A stretch of 39,713 nucleotides of DNA from Pirellulales bacterium (GTDB taxonomy: Bacteria; Planctomycetota; Planctomycetia; Pirellulales; JAEUIK01), in assembly GCA_019694435.1 (NCBI GenBank), contig JAIBBZ010000042.1:1-39713 (forward strand), given 5' to 3'. Positions 33,094-39,713 of this stretch are shown here, in pieces. Under the pieces are notes generated by a model that was not told the DNA's origin, ran no database searches, and saw nothing but the letters and a program-made list of their open reading frames with translations. Each line of letters begins with the position of its first letter. Position 1 is the stretch's first letter. Position numbers and translations under genes: made by a program.

Positions 33094-33899
33094 GCAGCCT
33101 TCCTGACTTTCTCGCGGGCTCGCCCGTGCTTGCCTTCTTGCTGCGTTTGCACGAACAGCAGCAATTCCTGCACCTGGGCCGTCAGCAAATTGTTGTTGCG
33201 CAAGATCTCGCGGGCGTGTTCCAGGCCGACCTTGGCCCGGTAGAGCAGGCGATGAGCCTCGGCGAGGCTGTGGATGTCTTCGGCGCCGAAGCTGTTGCGT
33301 TTGAGAGCGACGACGTTGATGCAGCGCGGGCGGCTCGGATGCCCTTCGACGAGCATGTACGGCGGCACGTCGTGCAACACGCGGCTCAGCCCGGCGACAA
33401 AGCTGAACCGCCCAATCGTGGCGTAATGATGCACGCCGACGCCGCCGGAAAGCGAGGCATGGTCGTGGACATGTACGTGTCCGCCCAGCAGCGTGCCATT
33501 GGCCATCACGATCGAATCGCCCAGTTTGCAATCGTGGGCCACATGCGTGCAGGCCATGAGAAAATTATGGTTGCCGATGACGGTGCGGCCGTCTTCCTTT
33601 TCCGTGGCGCGGTTGATCGTCACGCCTTCGCGGATCAGGTTATGGTCGCCGATCACGACCTCGGTCGCACTGCCCTGATAGCTAATGTCCTGCGGATCGC
33701 CGCCGATCACCGCGCCAGGAAACAGCCGGTTATGTTCGCCGATCGTGACGCGGCCCAGCAGCGTCACGCCGCTGATCAATTCGGTGCCGCGCCCGATGCG
33801 GACGTCCGCACCGACGACGCAGAAAGGCCCAATGCGGACGTCATCGTCCAGCTGGGCCCGGGGGTCGACGGCGGCATGAGGGTCGACGTGCGTGGCCAT
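33090..33899 (-). CDS. lpxA: UDP-N-acetylglucosamine acyltransferase LpxA
   Basis: First enzyme of lipid A synthesis, adding a 3-hydroxyacyl chain from ACP to the 3-OH of UDP-GlcNAc. The 269 residues have the left-handed beta-helix of hexapeptide repeats (IGPFCVVGADVRIGRG, VTIGEHN, VVIGDHN, TVIGNHN) and the catalytic histidine H122 in THVAHDCKLGD, equivalent to E. coli H125. The C-terminal helical part follows after NVVALKRNSF. The ATG at 33899 is 96 bases after the lpxC stop. The next gene overlaps by 4 bases. The surrounding Lpx and OmpH genes support an outer-membrane role. Confidence 0.95.
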   Translation of the reverse strand: MATHVDPHAAVDPRAQLDDDVRIGPFCVVGADVRIGRGTELISGVTLLGRVTIGEHNRLFPGAVIGGDPQDISYQGSATEVVIGDHNLIREGVTINRATEKEDGRTVIGNHNFLMACTHVAHDCKLGDSIVMANGTLLGGHVHVHDHASLSGGVGVHHYATIGRFSFVAGLSRVLHDVPPYMLVEGHPSRPRCINVVALKRNSFGAEDIHSLAEAHRLLYRAKVGLEHAREILRNNNLLTAQVQELLLFVQTQQEGKHGRAREKVRKAA

Positions 33900-33995
33900 C
33901 TTGGCGCTCCGAGTTTTCCGGCTGGGCGGTTCGACAGCCTCCGTGCTGCCGACGTGCGTTTTCGCCGGGCATATTGCTTGGCCGGTAGCGCAAGG

Positions 33996-34907
33996 CTAGG
34001 CCGACAGTCTCCGCTCGCGTGGCCCCCGCCGATCTGCGGCCGCTGGGTCGCTGTGCGCCAGTTGGCCTTCGCTCAACAGTGCCTTCGCCATCTCCGCATT
34101 CAGCCGATGCCCGCTGCGATAGGCGGTGAACGTACCGGACAGATCGCAACCAACCAAGGCCAGGTCCCCGACGAGATCGAGCGCCTTGTGCCGCGCGCAC
34201 TCGTTGGGAAACCGCAATTCGTTGTCGACCGGGCCGTCCTGGTCGTAGACCAGCAGGTCGGTCAATTGGACGTGCGCCGCCAAGCCCATGGCCCGCAGGG
34301 CATCGGCCTCCTCCTGGAGCAGGAAGGTCCGCGCCGTGGCCAGCTCGCGACGGAAGGCCGCCGGGTCGAGCACGACTTCGCACTGCTGTCGGCCAATCGC
34401 GCTGCCGGGACCATAATCGAGGCGAAACCTCACCTGGCAGCTTGGCTGCTTGGCGGGGGCCGCCTCGATCCAACTGTCCTCGTCGCCCAGGCGAAACGTC
34501 TCGCGGACCCGGAGCACCGGCCGCCAGGCGTCCTGCTCGACCGTGCCGGCCGCGTCGAGCGCATCGACGTAGGCCTGGCTCGAGCCATCGCAACCGGGCA
34601 TTTCCGCGGCATCGACCCAGACTTCACAGTTGTCGATCCGCAGGCCGGCCAGCGCGGCCATGATATGTTCGATCATCTCGACGGCTGCCTCGCCGGATCG
34701 CAGCGCCGTGCGCCGCGGAACCTCGACGCGGTACTCGACCTTGGCCGGCACGCGGGCGTGCGGACCCAGGTCACGCCGCACAAACACGATGCCCGAGTGC
34801 GGCTCGGCCGGGCGGAACTCGACCGTGACTTGTTTCCCACTCCAGTAACCGACTCCGCGAACTTCCGCGGTCTGGCCCAAGGTGCGCTGTCGTCGAGGTT
34901 GTGGCAT
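33996..34907 (-). CDS. lpxC: UDP-3-O-acyl-N-acetylglucosamine deacetylase LpxC
   Basis: Zinc deacetylase, the committed step of lipid A synthesis. The 303 residues contain E80-H81 in MIEHIMAAL, H240 and D244 in ARHKALDLVGDLAL, and H267 in YRSGHRLN, matching the E. coli metal and catalytic set (E78, H79, H238, D242, H265). DGSS and the FRLDYG segment are also kept. There is no FabZ fusion as in some lineages. The start is the ATG at 34907; an in-frame TTG at 34940 with GGAG upstream would add 11 residues. It lies 93 bases after the OmpH gene. If FtsH regulates LpxC here as in E. coli, the C-terminal tail would matter. Confidence 0.94.
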   Translation of the reverse strand: MPQPRRQRTLGQTAEVRGVGYWSGKQVTVEFRPAEPHSGIVFVRRDLGPHARVPAKVEYRVEVPRRTALRSGEAAVEMIEHIMAALAGLRIDNCEVWVDAAEMPGCDGSSQAYVDALDAAGTVEQDAWRPVLRVRETFRLGDEDSWIEAAPAKQPSCQVRFRLDYGPGSAIGRQQCEVVLDPAAFRRELATARTFLLQEEADALRAMGLAAHVQLTDLLVYDQDGPVDNELRFPNECARHKALDLVGDLALVGCDLSGTFTAYRSGHRLNAEMAKALLSEGQLAHSDPAAADRRGPRERRLSA

Positions 34908-35000
34908 CGTAAGCGTGGGGTGCGGTGCAAGGGCGGTCAATCATCTCACTCCGTCGGGGCCGGGCGATGCGCCGCCCGGCCCGTCGATCGCGGCGCGGGC

Positions 35001-35696
35001 CTACTGCGGCCGGCGCGGCACGCCCTGGGGAGCGTTGCGCTGCGTCGCCGTCGGGGCTTGCGGGCGCTGCTCATACCGGGCGTTGATCGCGGCGATGATC
35101 TGTTGCGTGATGTCGATGCGCGAATCGTAGTGCACCACCGACTTGTTCAGCTCGCTCAGGATGCTCTGCGGATTGTTCGGATCAACCTTGTCGCCGCTGA
35201 ATCGCAACACGCAGACAATACGGTGCTGCTCGGCAAAGTACTTAATCTCGTCGAGCACTTCCTGGTAGATGTGATAGTGGATCTTGGCTTCACGCTCGGT
35301 GAAGTCCTTCATCTTGATGTTCGTGGCCACCTTCAGGTCGGCCTGCTCGTTGGCCACCTGGGCTTCGAGCTGCTTGTATTCCTGCGTGCCCGGGTTGTAG
35401 TCCTTGAGCTTCTCGGCCATCTTGCGCAGCGCGTCGTGGCGCTGCTTCATTTGTTCTTCTTCGACCTTGACGTCGCGCATCAGCTCATCGCGCATCGCCT
35501 TGAACCGGACATGGCTGTCGAAGACCTGCTTGAGGTCGAGGACCGCGATGCCGACGCTGGCGACAGGCGCAGCGGCGGGGGCCGCCGGCGGCGCGCCCAC
35601 CGGGGGGCGCCCGGGAACCTGCTGCGCCGATGCGTTCGAGGCCAGCAGAATGCCGAACAATGCCACGAACGTGGCGACGAAGAGGGGCTTCTTCAC
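35001..35696 (-). CDS. OmpH/Skp-like periplasmic chaperone
   Basis: A 231-residue exported protein of the OmpH (Skp) family, which prevents aggregation of outer-membrane proteins in transit. A signal peptide (FVATFVALFGILL, cleavage near NASA-QQ) is followed by a proline/alanine linker. The domain has VLDLKQVFDSHVRF, then a long charged helix (EEEQMKQRHDALRKMAEKL), then a returning helix and DITQQIIAAINARY, typical for OmpH. The GTG at 35696 has AAGGAG seven bases before it; a TTG at 35723 is open but lacks a site. It is first in a run to lpxC, lpxA and the oxidoreductase. Confidence 0.88.
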   Translation of the reverse strand: MKKPLFVATFVALFGILLASNASAQQVPGRPPVGAPPAAPAAAPVASVGIAVLDLKQVFDSHVRFKAMRDELMRDVKVEEEQMKQRHDALRKMAEKLKDYNPGTQEYKQLEAQVANEQADLKVATNIKMKDFTEREAKIHYHIYQEVLDEIKYFAEQHRIVCVLRFSGDKVDPNNPQSILSELNKSVVHYDSRIDITQQIIAAINARYEQRPQAPTATQRNAPQGVPRRPQ

Positions 35697-35866
35697 AAGA
35701 GCGCTCCTTGCTGCTTTCCACAAGTCGGGCCAAACCGCGGTGGCCGATCACGCCCGAGCAGGTCATCCGTTGACCCGGTCGTTCGGTTCGCACCGGGCGA
35801 TTGCCAGGGGCGAATCGCTCGGCGAAAGCCCACGCGGCGTGGCGGGGTGCCCGAAATCGAGGCGGT

Positions 35867-35895
35867 ATTGTGCCGTCGTGCGGGGGTTGGGTAAA
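35867..35895 (-). promoter_or_regulatory. candidate promoter for OmpH-lpxC-lpxA unit
   Basis: Read on the minus strand: TTTACC (35895-35890), a 17-base spacer and CACAAT (35872-35867). Each box matches four of six. This leaves a leader of about 160 bases before the OmpH start. Confidence 0.3.
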
Positions 35896-35945
35896 GGCCA
35901 GATCAGCCGCCGCCTGAGGGTTCCGCATCGGGCGAACGAACGACC

Positions 35946-35975
35946 AGAAAACACCGGGAATTCTCGGTGTTTTCT
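35946..35975 (-). terminator. terminator-like hairpin after the M28 peptidase gene
   Basis: An 11-bp perfect stem (AGAAAACACCG with CGGTGTTTTCT) around an 8-base loop, five bases past the M28 stop. Reading along the minus strand the stem ends in a GTGTTTTCT arm, a short T tract inside the stem. It separates the M28 gene from the OmpH unit. Confidence 0.6.
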
Positions 35976-35980
35976 CGGCG

Positions 35981-38011
35981 CTAGCGCGGCGCTGCCAGCG
36001 TGACTTCGAGCGTCAATTCCTGGGTACCGCGTTTGACGACGACCGGTACTTTGTCGCCCGGTTTGTACTTCCGCAGCGCGCTGTCGAAGTCGTCGAGCCC
36101 GCCCACCTGGCTGTCGCCCAACTTGATGATGATGTCGCCGCCTTGCAGGCCGGCTTTCTCCGCGGGACCGTCCTTGGTGACGCCCGTGATCGCATAACCG
36201 GGCTGGTCCTGGCTGAAGTCGGGAATGCTGCCGAAGTAGGGCCGGTCGCTGTCGCCGCCCGCAGCCGGCGACTCGCTGCCGCCCGTGTTGACGTATTTCG
36301 GTGCAGCCGGCGCATCGGCCAGCTCGACGGTCACTTCCTCGATCATCTCCGTGATCCGCCGCATGCCGGAGATGTTCAGACGATCGACGTCGTCACTGGG
36401 CCGGTGATAGTCGCTGTGCAAACCCGTGAAGAAGTGCATGACGGGGATCTTCTTCGCGTAAAACGACGAATGATCGCTCGGCCCGAAGCCCCCCTTGGTC
36501 TTGCTGAGCTCGAAGCCGTAATGCTCGTTGAGCCGATCGATCAGGGCCGAAAACTCCTCGGCAGTCGCCGTGCCTTGAATCGTCAGCTTTTCGTCCTTGA
36601 GCCGGCCGACCATGTCCATGTTCAGCATGGCCACCGTCTTTTCCAGCGGAAATGCGGGCTCGCGGACATACCGGGCGCTGCCGATCAGCCCTTCCTCTTC
36701 GGCCGTGAAGGCAATGAACACGACCCGCCGCTTGAGCCGCTCGGGGCGCGTGGCCAGAAACCGGGCGATCTCCAGCAACGCCGCCGTGCCCGAACCGTTG
36801 TCGTCGGCGCCGTTGTGGATATCGGTCGATCCGGGAGCAAGCGACGCCGGTCCACCGCGACCGACGTGGTCGTAGTGGGCGCCGATCACGATCGTTTCAT
36901 CGGCCAGGGGACCTTCGCCTTCGAGCACTGCGACGACGTTCTTGACCTCGGCCTCGCGGCGGACGATCGACACCTCGCCGGCGATCCGCCAGCCGGTCAA
37001 TTCGCAGCTCTGCGGCTTGGGGCCCTCGTCGATCTGCTGCTCCAGCTCGCCCAGACTGTGACCGATGCTAGCAAAGGCCGGTGCCAAGGCACCGCGCGAC
37101 ACGTGCAGGACGGCAAAATCTCGGCCTTCGGCCGCTTCGCCGCCCTGGTTGAACTTGAGCAACGGGTCCAATTCTTCGCGCAGCCGCTTGCCCTGATTCA
37201 ACACGGCATCGGCCAGCTCGCGAATCTTGTCTTCGCGGGCGGCGAGCTTTTCCAGATCGTCGCCGGCTTGTCCCGCTTCGCTGCGTTGGGCCTCGGCGAG
37301 CTTTTCCAAGGCGTTCAACCACATCTTGCGGCGATTACCGACCCGCTTCTTCAAATACACCTCGTCGGTGCAGAACACCACCGCGGCCGCGCCATGCTCA
37401 TAAGCATTGGAAATCTTCCGGACCAGCGGCGCGTGCCGGGAATCGCGGGTGCCGTCGAAGGCGCTATGCGGGTTCTCCTGCTCTGGCTCGTGCCGCAGGA
37501 TAATGACCGCCTTGCCCTTGACGTCGATGCCCGCATAGTCGTCGTAGTTGGCGTCCGGGGCCGTGATGCCGTAGCCGACGAAGACCAGCGGCAATTCGAA
37601 CTTCGCGCTGCCGCCCAGTGCCAAGGGGTTGAACTGTTCGCCGAGTTTCAACTCGATCGTGGGCGCTTCACCGCCGCTCGCCGCGGGCCCCAGCAAGCGT
37701 ACCTGGTTGCTTTCGCCCATTTCGGCCGAGGTGGTCATGCTGAACGACTGGAACGGGCCGCCGTTGAAAATCTCCGTCTTCAGGCCCAAAGCGGCGAATT
37801 GTTCGGCGATGTAGGCCGCGGCCCGATTCAACCCCTCGGTGCCGACGCCGCGTCCTTCGAGGTCGTCGCTCGCCAGGAAGCCGACTGCCGAGGTCATGCG
37901 TGCCTCGACTGCCGCCTCGGCGCTGGCGTCGGCGGTCGCGTTGTCGGCCGCAAACAGAGGCGTCGTACCCAAGACTGCTAGTATCGCGACCGCTGCGGCA
38001 AATTTACGCAT
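35981..38011 (-). CDS. secreted M28 family aminopeptidase with PA and PDZ domains
   Basis: A 676-residue exported zinc peptidase. A signal peptide (about 1-21, cleavage at LFA-AD) is followed by an N-terminal region, a PA-like insertion with VFVGYGITAPD, and the M28 core. Metal ligands are in order: AHYDHVG, NGADDNGSG, TAEEEGLIGS, NMDMVG and HSDYHRPSDD. A PDZ domain at about 580-670 (TGVTKDGPAEKAGLQGGD) follows. An insertion of about 100 charged residues lies between the PA and peptidase parts. The ATG at 38011 starts the signal; the frame is open to 38491 as a shadow. A promoter lies 94-122 bases upstream. It is likely to feed on peptides outside the cell. Confidence 0.92.
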   Translation of the reverse strand: MRKFAAAVAILAVLGTTPLFAADNATADASAEAAVEARMTSAVGFLASDDLEGRGVGTEGLNRAAAYIAEQFAALGLKTEIFNGGPFQSFSMTTSAEMGESNQVRLLGPAASGGEAPTIELKLGEQFNPLALGGSAKFELPLVFVGYGITAPDANYDDYAGIDVKGKAVIILRHEPEQENPHSAFDGTRDSRHAPLVRKISNAYEHGAAAVVFCTDEVYLKKRVGNRRKMWLNALEKLAEAQRSEAGQAGDDLEKLAAREDKIRELADAVLNQGKRLREELDPLLKFNQGGEAAEGRDFAVLHVSRGALAPAFASIGHSLGELEQQIDEGPKPQSCELTGWRIAGEVSIVRREAEVKNVVAVLEGEGPLADETIVIGAHYDHVGRGGPASLAPGSTDIHNGADDNGSGTAALLEIARFLATRPERLKRRVVFIAFTAEEEGLIGSARYVREPAFPLEKTVAMLNMDMVGRLKDEKLTIQGTATAEEFSALIDRLNEHYGFELSKTKGGFGPSDHSSFYAKKIPVMHFFTGLHSDYHRPSDDVDRLNISGMRRITEMIEEVTVELADAPAAPKYVNTGGSESPAAGGDSDRPYFGSIPDFSQDQPGYAITGVTKDGPAEKAGLQGGDIIIKLGDSQVGGLDDFDSALRKYKPGDKVPVVVKRGTQELTLEVTLAAPR

Positions 38012-38104
38012 GAGAACCGAAGTCGAAGGAGGGAGTGGCAAAGCAAGGGGCGCACGGCGGCCGGCAAGCGGCCCAAACATTCTATCCATCCGCGCCAACC
38101 AAGG

Positions 38105-38133
38105 ATTCTCAGTGCTTGCGGCACTAGCGTCAA
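38105..38133 (-). promoter_or_regulatory. promoter for the M28 peptidase gene
   Basis: Read on the minus strand: TTGACG (38133-38128), a 17-base spacer and GAGAAT (38110-38105). The leader would be about 87 bases. An inverted repeat lies within the spacer. Confidence 0.5.
38111..38125. promoter_or_regulatory. inverted repeat in the M28 promoter spacer, possible operator
   Basis: AGTGC (38111-38115), TTGCG, then GCACT (38121-38125), directly next to the -10. Placing such a repeat between -35 and -10 is typical of repressor operators. The arms are only 5 bp, so chance is possible. Confidence 0.35.
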
Positions 38134-38173
38134 GTTGAGCCGCAGGGCCGTTCGCTTGTCGCGCGTGTCGGTT

Positions 38174-38202
38174 TTGACACAAGCGCGGTCGCTCGATATG
38201 CT
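38174..38202 (+). promoter_or_regulatory. sigma-70-type promoter for the response regulator-FHA unit
   Basis: A perfect TTGACA (38174-38179), a 17-base spacer and TATGCT (38197-38202, four of six). Transcription would start near 38209, with a leader of about 140 bases. This is the best promoter in the window. Confidence 0.6.
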
Positions 38203-38210
38203 CCCGACCC

Positions 38211-38241
38211 TCGTGCGAACCCCAAGACGGGGGCCGCACGA
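38211..38241 (+). other. hairpin at the predicted 5' end of the leader
   Basis: TCGTGCG (38211-38217) pairs with CGCACGA (38235-38241); inside, CCCC (38220-38223) pairs with GGGG (38229-38232). It begins about three bases after the predicted start, as 5'-stabilising stems do. No switch ligand is suggested. Confidence 0.45.
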
Positions 38242-38347
38242 AGGCGTCGGCGGGCAAGGACGCCCGGCAACGCCGTCCCGTTCGCCGCCGCGCCACGGGC
38301 GCCCCCGGCGACGTTGACGACCCTGCGCAGGCAAGGAGGCACGCGAA

Positions 38348-38713
38348 TTGGTCGAGCGACATAGTGTGCTGATCGTCGATCGTCAGGACGAGACCCGCGA
38401 GGTCTTGCGTACCGTTTTGGCCGATCGCGGCATCGAGATCCTCGAAGCCCAGCGTTCCGAGGACGGCCTGCGCCTGGCACGCGCGCATCACCCCGACGTG
38501 ATCGTGCTCGACCTGGAAGTTGACGAAGCGGGCGTGCCCGAGGCGCTACTGGCCGAGTCGCGGCAGCAGGAAACGCCGATCGTCGTGCTGGGGAGCATTC
38601 GGCGCTGCCAGCGCGAGTGCGCCGGGGCCGAGGTCGTGGCAAAACCCTATCACTATGGGCCCTTGGTCCGTAAAATCGAGGAACTGTTGGCCCAGCGACG
38701 GGAAGCGGCCTAA
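38348..38713 (+). CDS. receiver-only response regulator
   Basis: A 121-residue CheY-like receiver with no output domain. It has the acidic pair in VDRQDE (D11, D14), phosphoacceptor D55 in VIVLDLEVDEAG, S83 in VVLGS, and K99 in VAKPYHYG. The loop after D55 lacks the usual MPxxDG, so it is atypical. The start is TTG at 38348, decided by a full AAGGAGG (38333-38339) eight bases before it; no ATG lies near. The FHA-GAF sensor follows after 76 bases on the same strand, so they probably form one unit under the promoter at 38174. Confidence 0.85.
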   Translation: MVERHSVLIVDRQDETREVLRTVLADRGIEILEAQRSEDGLRLARAHHPDVIVLDLEVDEAGVPEALLAESRQQETPIVVLGSIRRCQRECAGAEVVAKPYHYGPLVRKIEELLAQRREAA

Positions 38714-38789
38714 GGCGCTTCGAGCATGCCCGTTCCCGCGCGGCTGGGATGCTATTCCCACCTGACGCGCCGCCACGGGACTCGCCCGC

Positions 38790-39713
38790 TTGCCCACGCT
38801 CTTTGTGATTCGCGGCAACGACCAGGGGGCACGCTTCGAGCTGCGTCCTCCGGTGGTCGCCTTGGGCCGCGAGGCTGCCAGCGACATCCAGCTGCACGAC
38901 ACGGAGGTTTCGCGCCAGCATGCCGAGCTGCGGCTTGAGCAGCAGCGCTGCACGATCGTCGATCTCGGCAGCTCCAACGGCACCTTCGTCAATGGCGAAC
39001 GGGTCGACACGCGCGAGCTGACCAGCGGCGACCACGTGCAAGTCGGCACGACTTTGCTGCTGTTTACCGGTGCCGTCGACGAGGCCGACGGCGATATCGG
39101 CGAGCAAGTCGATATCGGCACCAGCGGCGACGGCTCGCGCATTGTCCGGGCCATCGCCCACGAAGAAGGCAGCCGGATCTTCGATTGGGGCGCCGGCGGA
39201 GTGCCCGCGGCGGGACTCGATCGAGCGCGCAGCAATCTGCAGCTCATGTATCGCACGGCCCTGGCCGCGACGCGCACGCTCGATATCGACCAACTGCTCA
39301 ATCGCATCCTACAGTTGATCTTCGACTGGGTCGAAGCCGATCGCGGCTGCATCATGCTCGTACACCCGGAAACAAAGCAGCTCGAGCCCAAGGCCTACCG
39401 CGCCCGGCCGGGCGTCCGCGTGCCCGAACGCATCACGATCAGCCGGACGATTCTCGACTATGTGATGGAACACAACGAGGGGGTGCTGACGAGCAATGCC
39501 CGCGACGATCAGCGGTGGAGCGCTGCGGCCAGCATCGTGCAACTCGGCGTACGCGAGGCGATCTGCGTGCCGCTGCAGGCCCGGTACGAAATGGTCGGCG
39601 TGATCTACATCGACACGTTCACGGCGGCCGATCGCGTGGTGCCGGGGGGCAGCGGGAACAAATTCACCGATGAACACCTGCAGTTGATGATCGCCATCGC
39701 CCATCAGCCGGCC
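38790..39713 (+). CDS. FHA-GAF sensor protein, 3' end outside window
   Basis: The visible 308 residues begin MPTLFVIRGNDQGARFEL. An FHA domain (about 5-92) has GREAASDIQL, VSRQHAEL and DLGSSNGTFVNG, the phosphothreonine-binding signature. After a linker, a GAF domain starts near residue 160 (TRTLDIDQLLNRIL, DRGCIMLVHPETKQ, REAICVPLQ, VGVIYIDT) and runs to the edge. In planctomycetes and myxobacteria this pair often precedes a histidine kinase, phosphatase or sigma-54 activator, but the output domain is not visible here. TTG at 38790 is the only start after an in-frame stop at 38763. The upstream receiver gene suggests phospho-signalling. Domain calls are firm; the output is open. Confidence 0.85.
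   Translation, partial: MPTLFVIRGNDQGARFELRPPVVALGREAASDIQLHDTEVSRQHAELRLEQQRCTIVDLGSSNGTFVNGERVDTRELTSGDHVQVGTTLLLFTGAVDEADGDIGEQVDIGTSGDGSRIVRAIAHEEGSRIFDWGAGGVPAAGLDRARSNLQLMYRTALAATRTLDIDQLLNRILQLIFDWVEADRGCIMLVHPETKQLEPKAYRARPGVRVPERITISRTILDYVMEHNEGVLTSNARDDQRWSAAASIVQLGVREAICVPLQARYEMVGVIYIDTFTAADRVVPGGSGNKFTDEHLQLMIAIAHQPA

Larger units (their letters stand above)
38012..38347. other. divergent regulatory region, M28 peptidase and response regulator
   Basis: A 336-base gap with no coding frame. It contains back-to-back promoters for the two flanking units (38105-38133 and 38174-38202), a spacer-located inverted repeat and a hairpin at the predicted 5' end of the plus-strand transcript. 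No riboswitch is recognised. Confidence 0.6.

Noticed and set aside
34907..34940. TTG at 34940 as the lpxC start
   Set aside because: It has GGAG upstream, but the extra 11 residues are not part of the LpxC core; kept as an alternative only.
32895..35894. A 999-codon open frame on the plus strand across the lpx cluster
   Set aside because: It is antisense to lpxC, lpxA and OmpH, which have clear family motifs; long antisense frames are expected in GC-rich DNA, and its translation shows no domain.
1..39713. tRNA, rRNA, CRISPR, transposase, integrase or prophage genes
   Set aside because: I read both strands for these and found no T-loop and acceptor pairing, spaced repeats or recombinase motifs; absence by eye is not proof for small RNAs.

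Overview
This GC-rich window (39.7 kb) looks like ordinary chromosome from a member of the Planctomycetota, probably near the Pirellulales. That placement is inferred from gene content: a DUF1598-type protein, a planctomycete-style cytochrome-c-like secreted protein, several small planctomycete-looking proteins, HEAT-like motifs of a type common in the phylum, and lipid A genes beside an OmpH/Skp gene. I find 34 protein genes, two of them cut by the window ends (mtaB at the left, an FHA-GAF sensor at the right). I see no tRNA or rRNA gene, CRISPR array, transposase, integrase or prophage, so nothing marks a mobile island.

Layout. 1-4353: a clpS-mtaB pair on the minus strand diverges from an M20 dipeptidase-serS pair. 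4601-6756: a FemAB-like acyltransferase overlaps a JmjC/cupin-like gene by 4 bases, ending at a strong hairpin shared with a convergent SDR gene (6794-7561). 7751-12656: a secreted GH140/DUF4038-type glycosidase, a ComM/YifB ATPase and a polysaccharide flippase. 12889-17286: a plus-strand run of methyltransferase, nucleotidyltransferase-HD protein, YhhN membrane protein and ApbE flavin transferase, ending on a CTAG shared with a convergent 78-residue gene. 17520-18078 is the longest gap. 18079-21915: DedA, then a membrane-anchored von Willebrand A protein overlapping a secreted protein gene. 21967-26562 (minus): DUF1598-type protein, half-size TauE/SafE, FtsH. 26715-31954: NUDIX hydrolase, a convergent cytochrome-like gene, a small unknown protein, acylphosphatase, an ABC-2 permease and an ABC-exporter-like protein. 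31984-38011 (minus): M28 aminopeptidase, OmpH, LpxC, LpxA and a Gfo/Idh/MocA oxidoreductase. 38348-39713: a receiver-only response regulator and an FHA-GAF sensor behind a good sigma-70-type promoter.

How the genes work together. The clearest unit is envelope biogenesis: OmpH (periplasmic chaperone), LpxC and LpxA (first steps of lipid A) and a sugar-nucleotide-type oxidoreductase overlapping lpxA. FtsH (controls LpxC in Escherichia coli), the DedA protein and the flippase are also envelope-related. ClpS and FtsH are proteolysis components.

The observation most worth following is the 645-residue ABC exporter at 30017-31954. Its membrane domain, Q-loop and overall fold are kept, but Walker A, the LSGGQ signature, the Walker B aspartate and the H-loop histidine are all replaced in an intact reading frame. 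It looks like a conserved non-hydrolysing pseudo-ABC protein. Secondary leads are the coupled acyltransferase-JmjC pair, the nucleotidyltransferase-HD fusion, the lpxA-oxidoreductase overlap, and the divergent promoter region at 38105-38241 with an operator-like repeat and a 5'-end hairpin.
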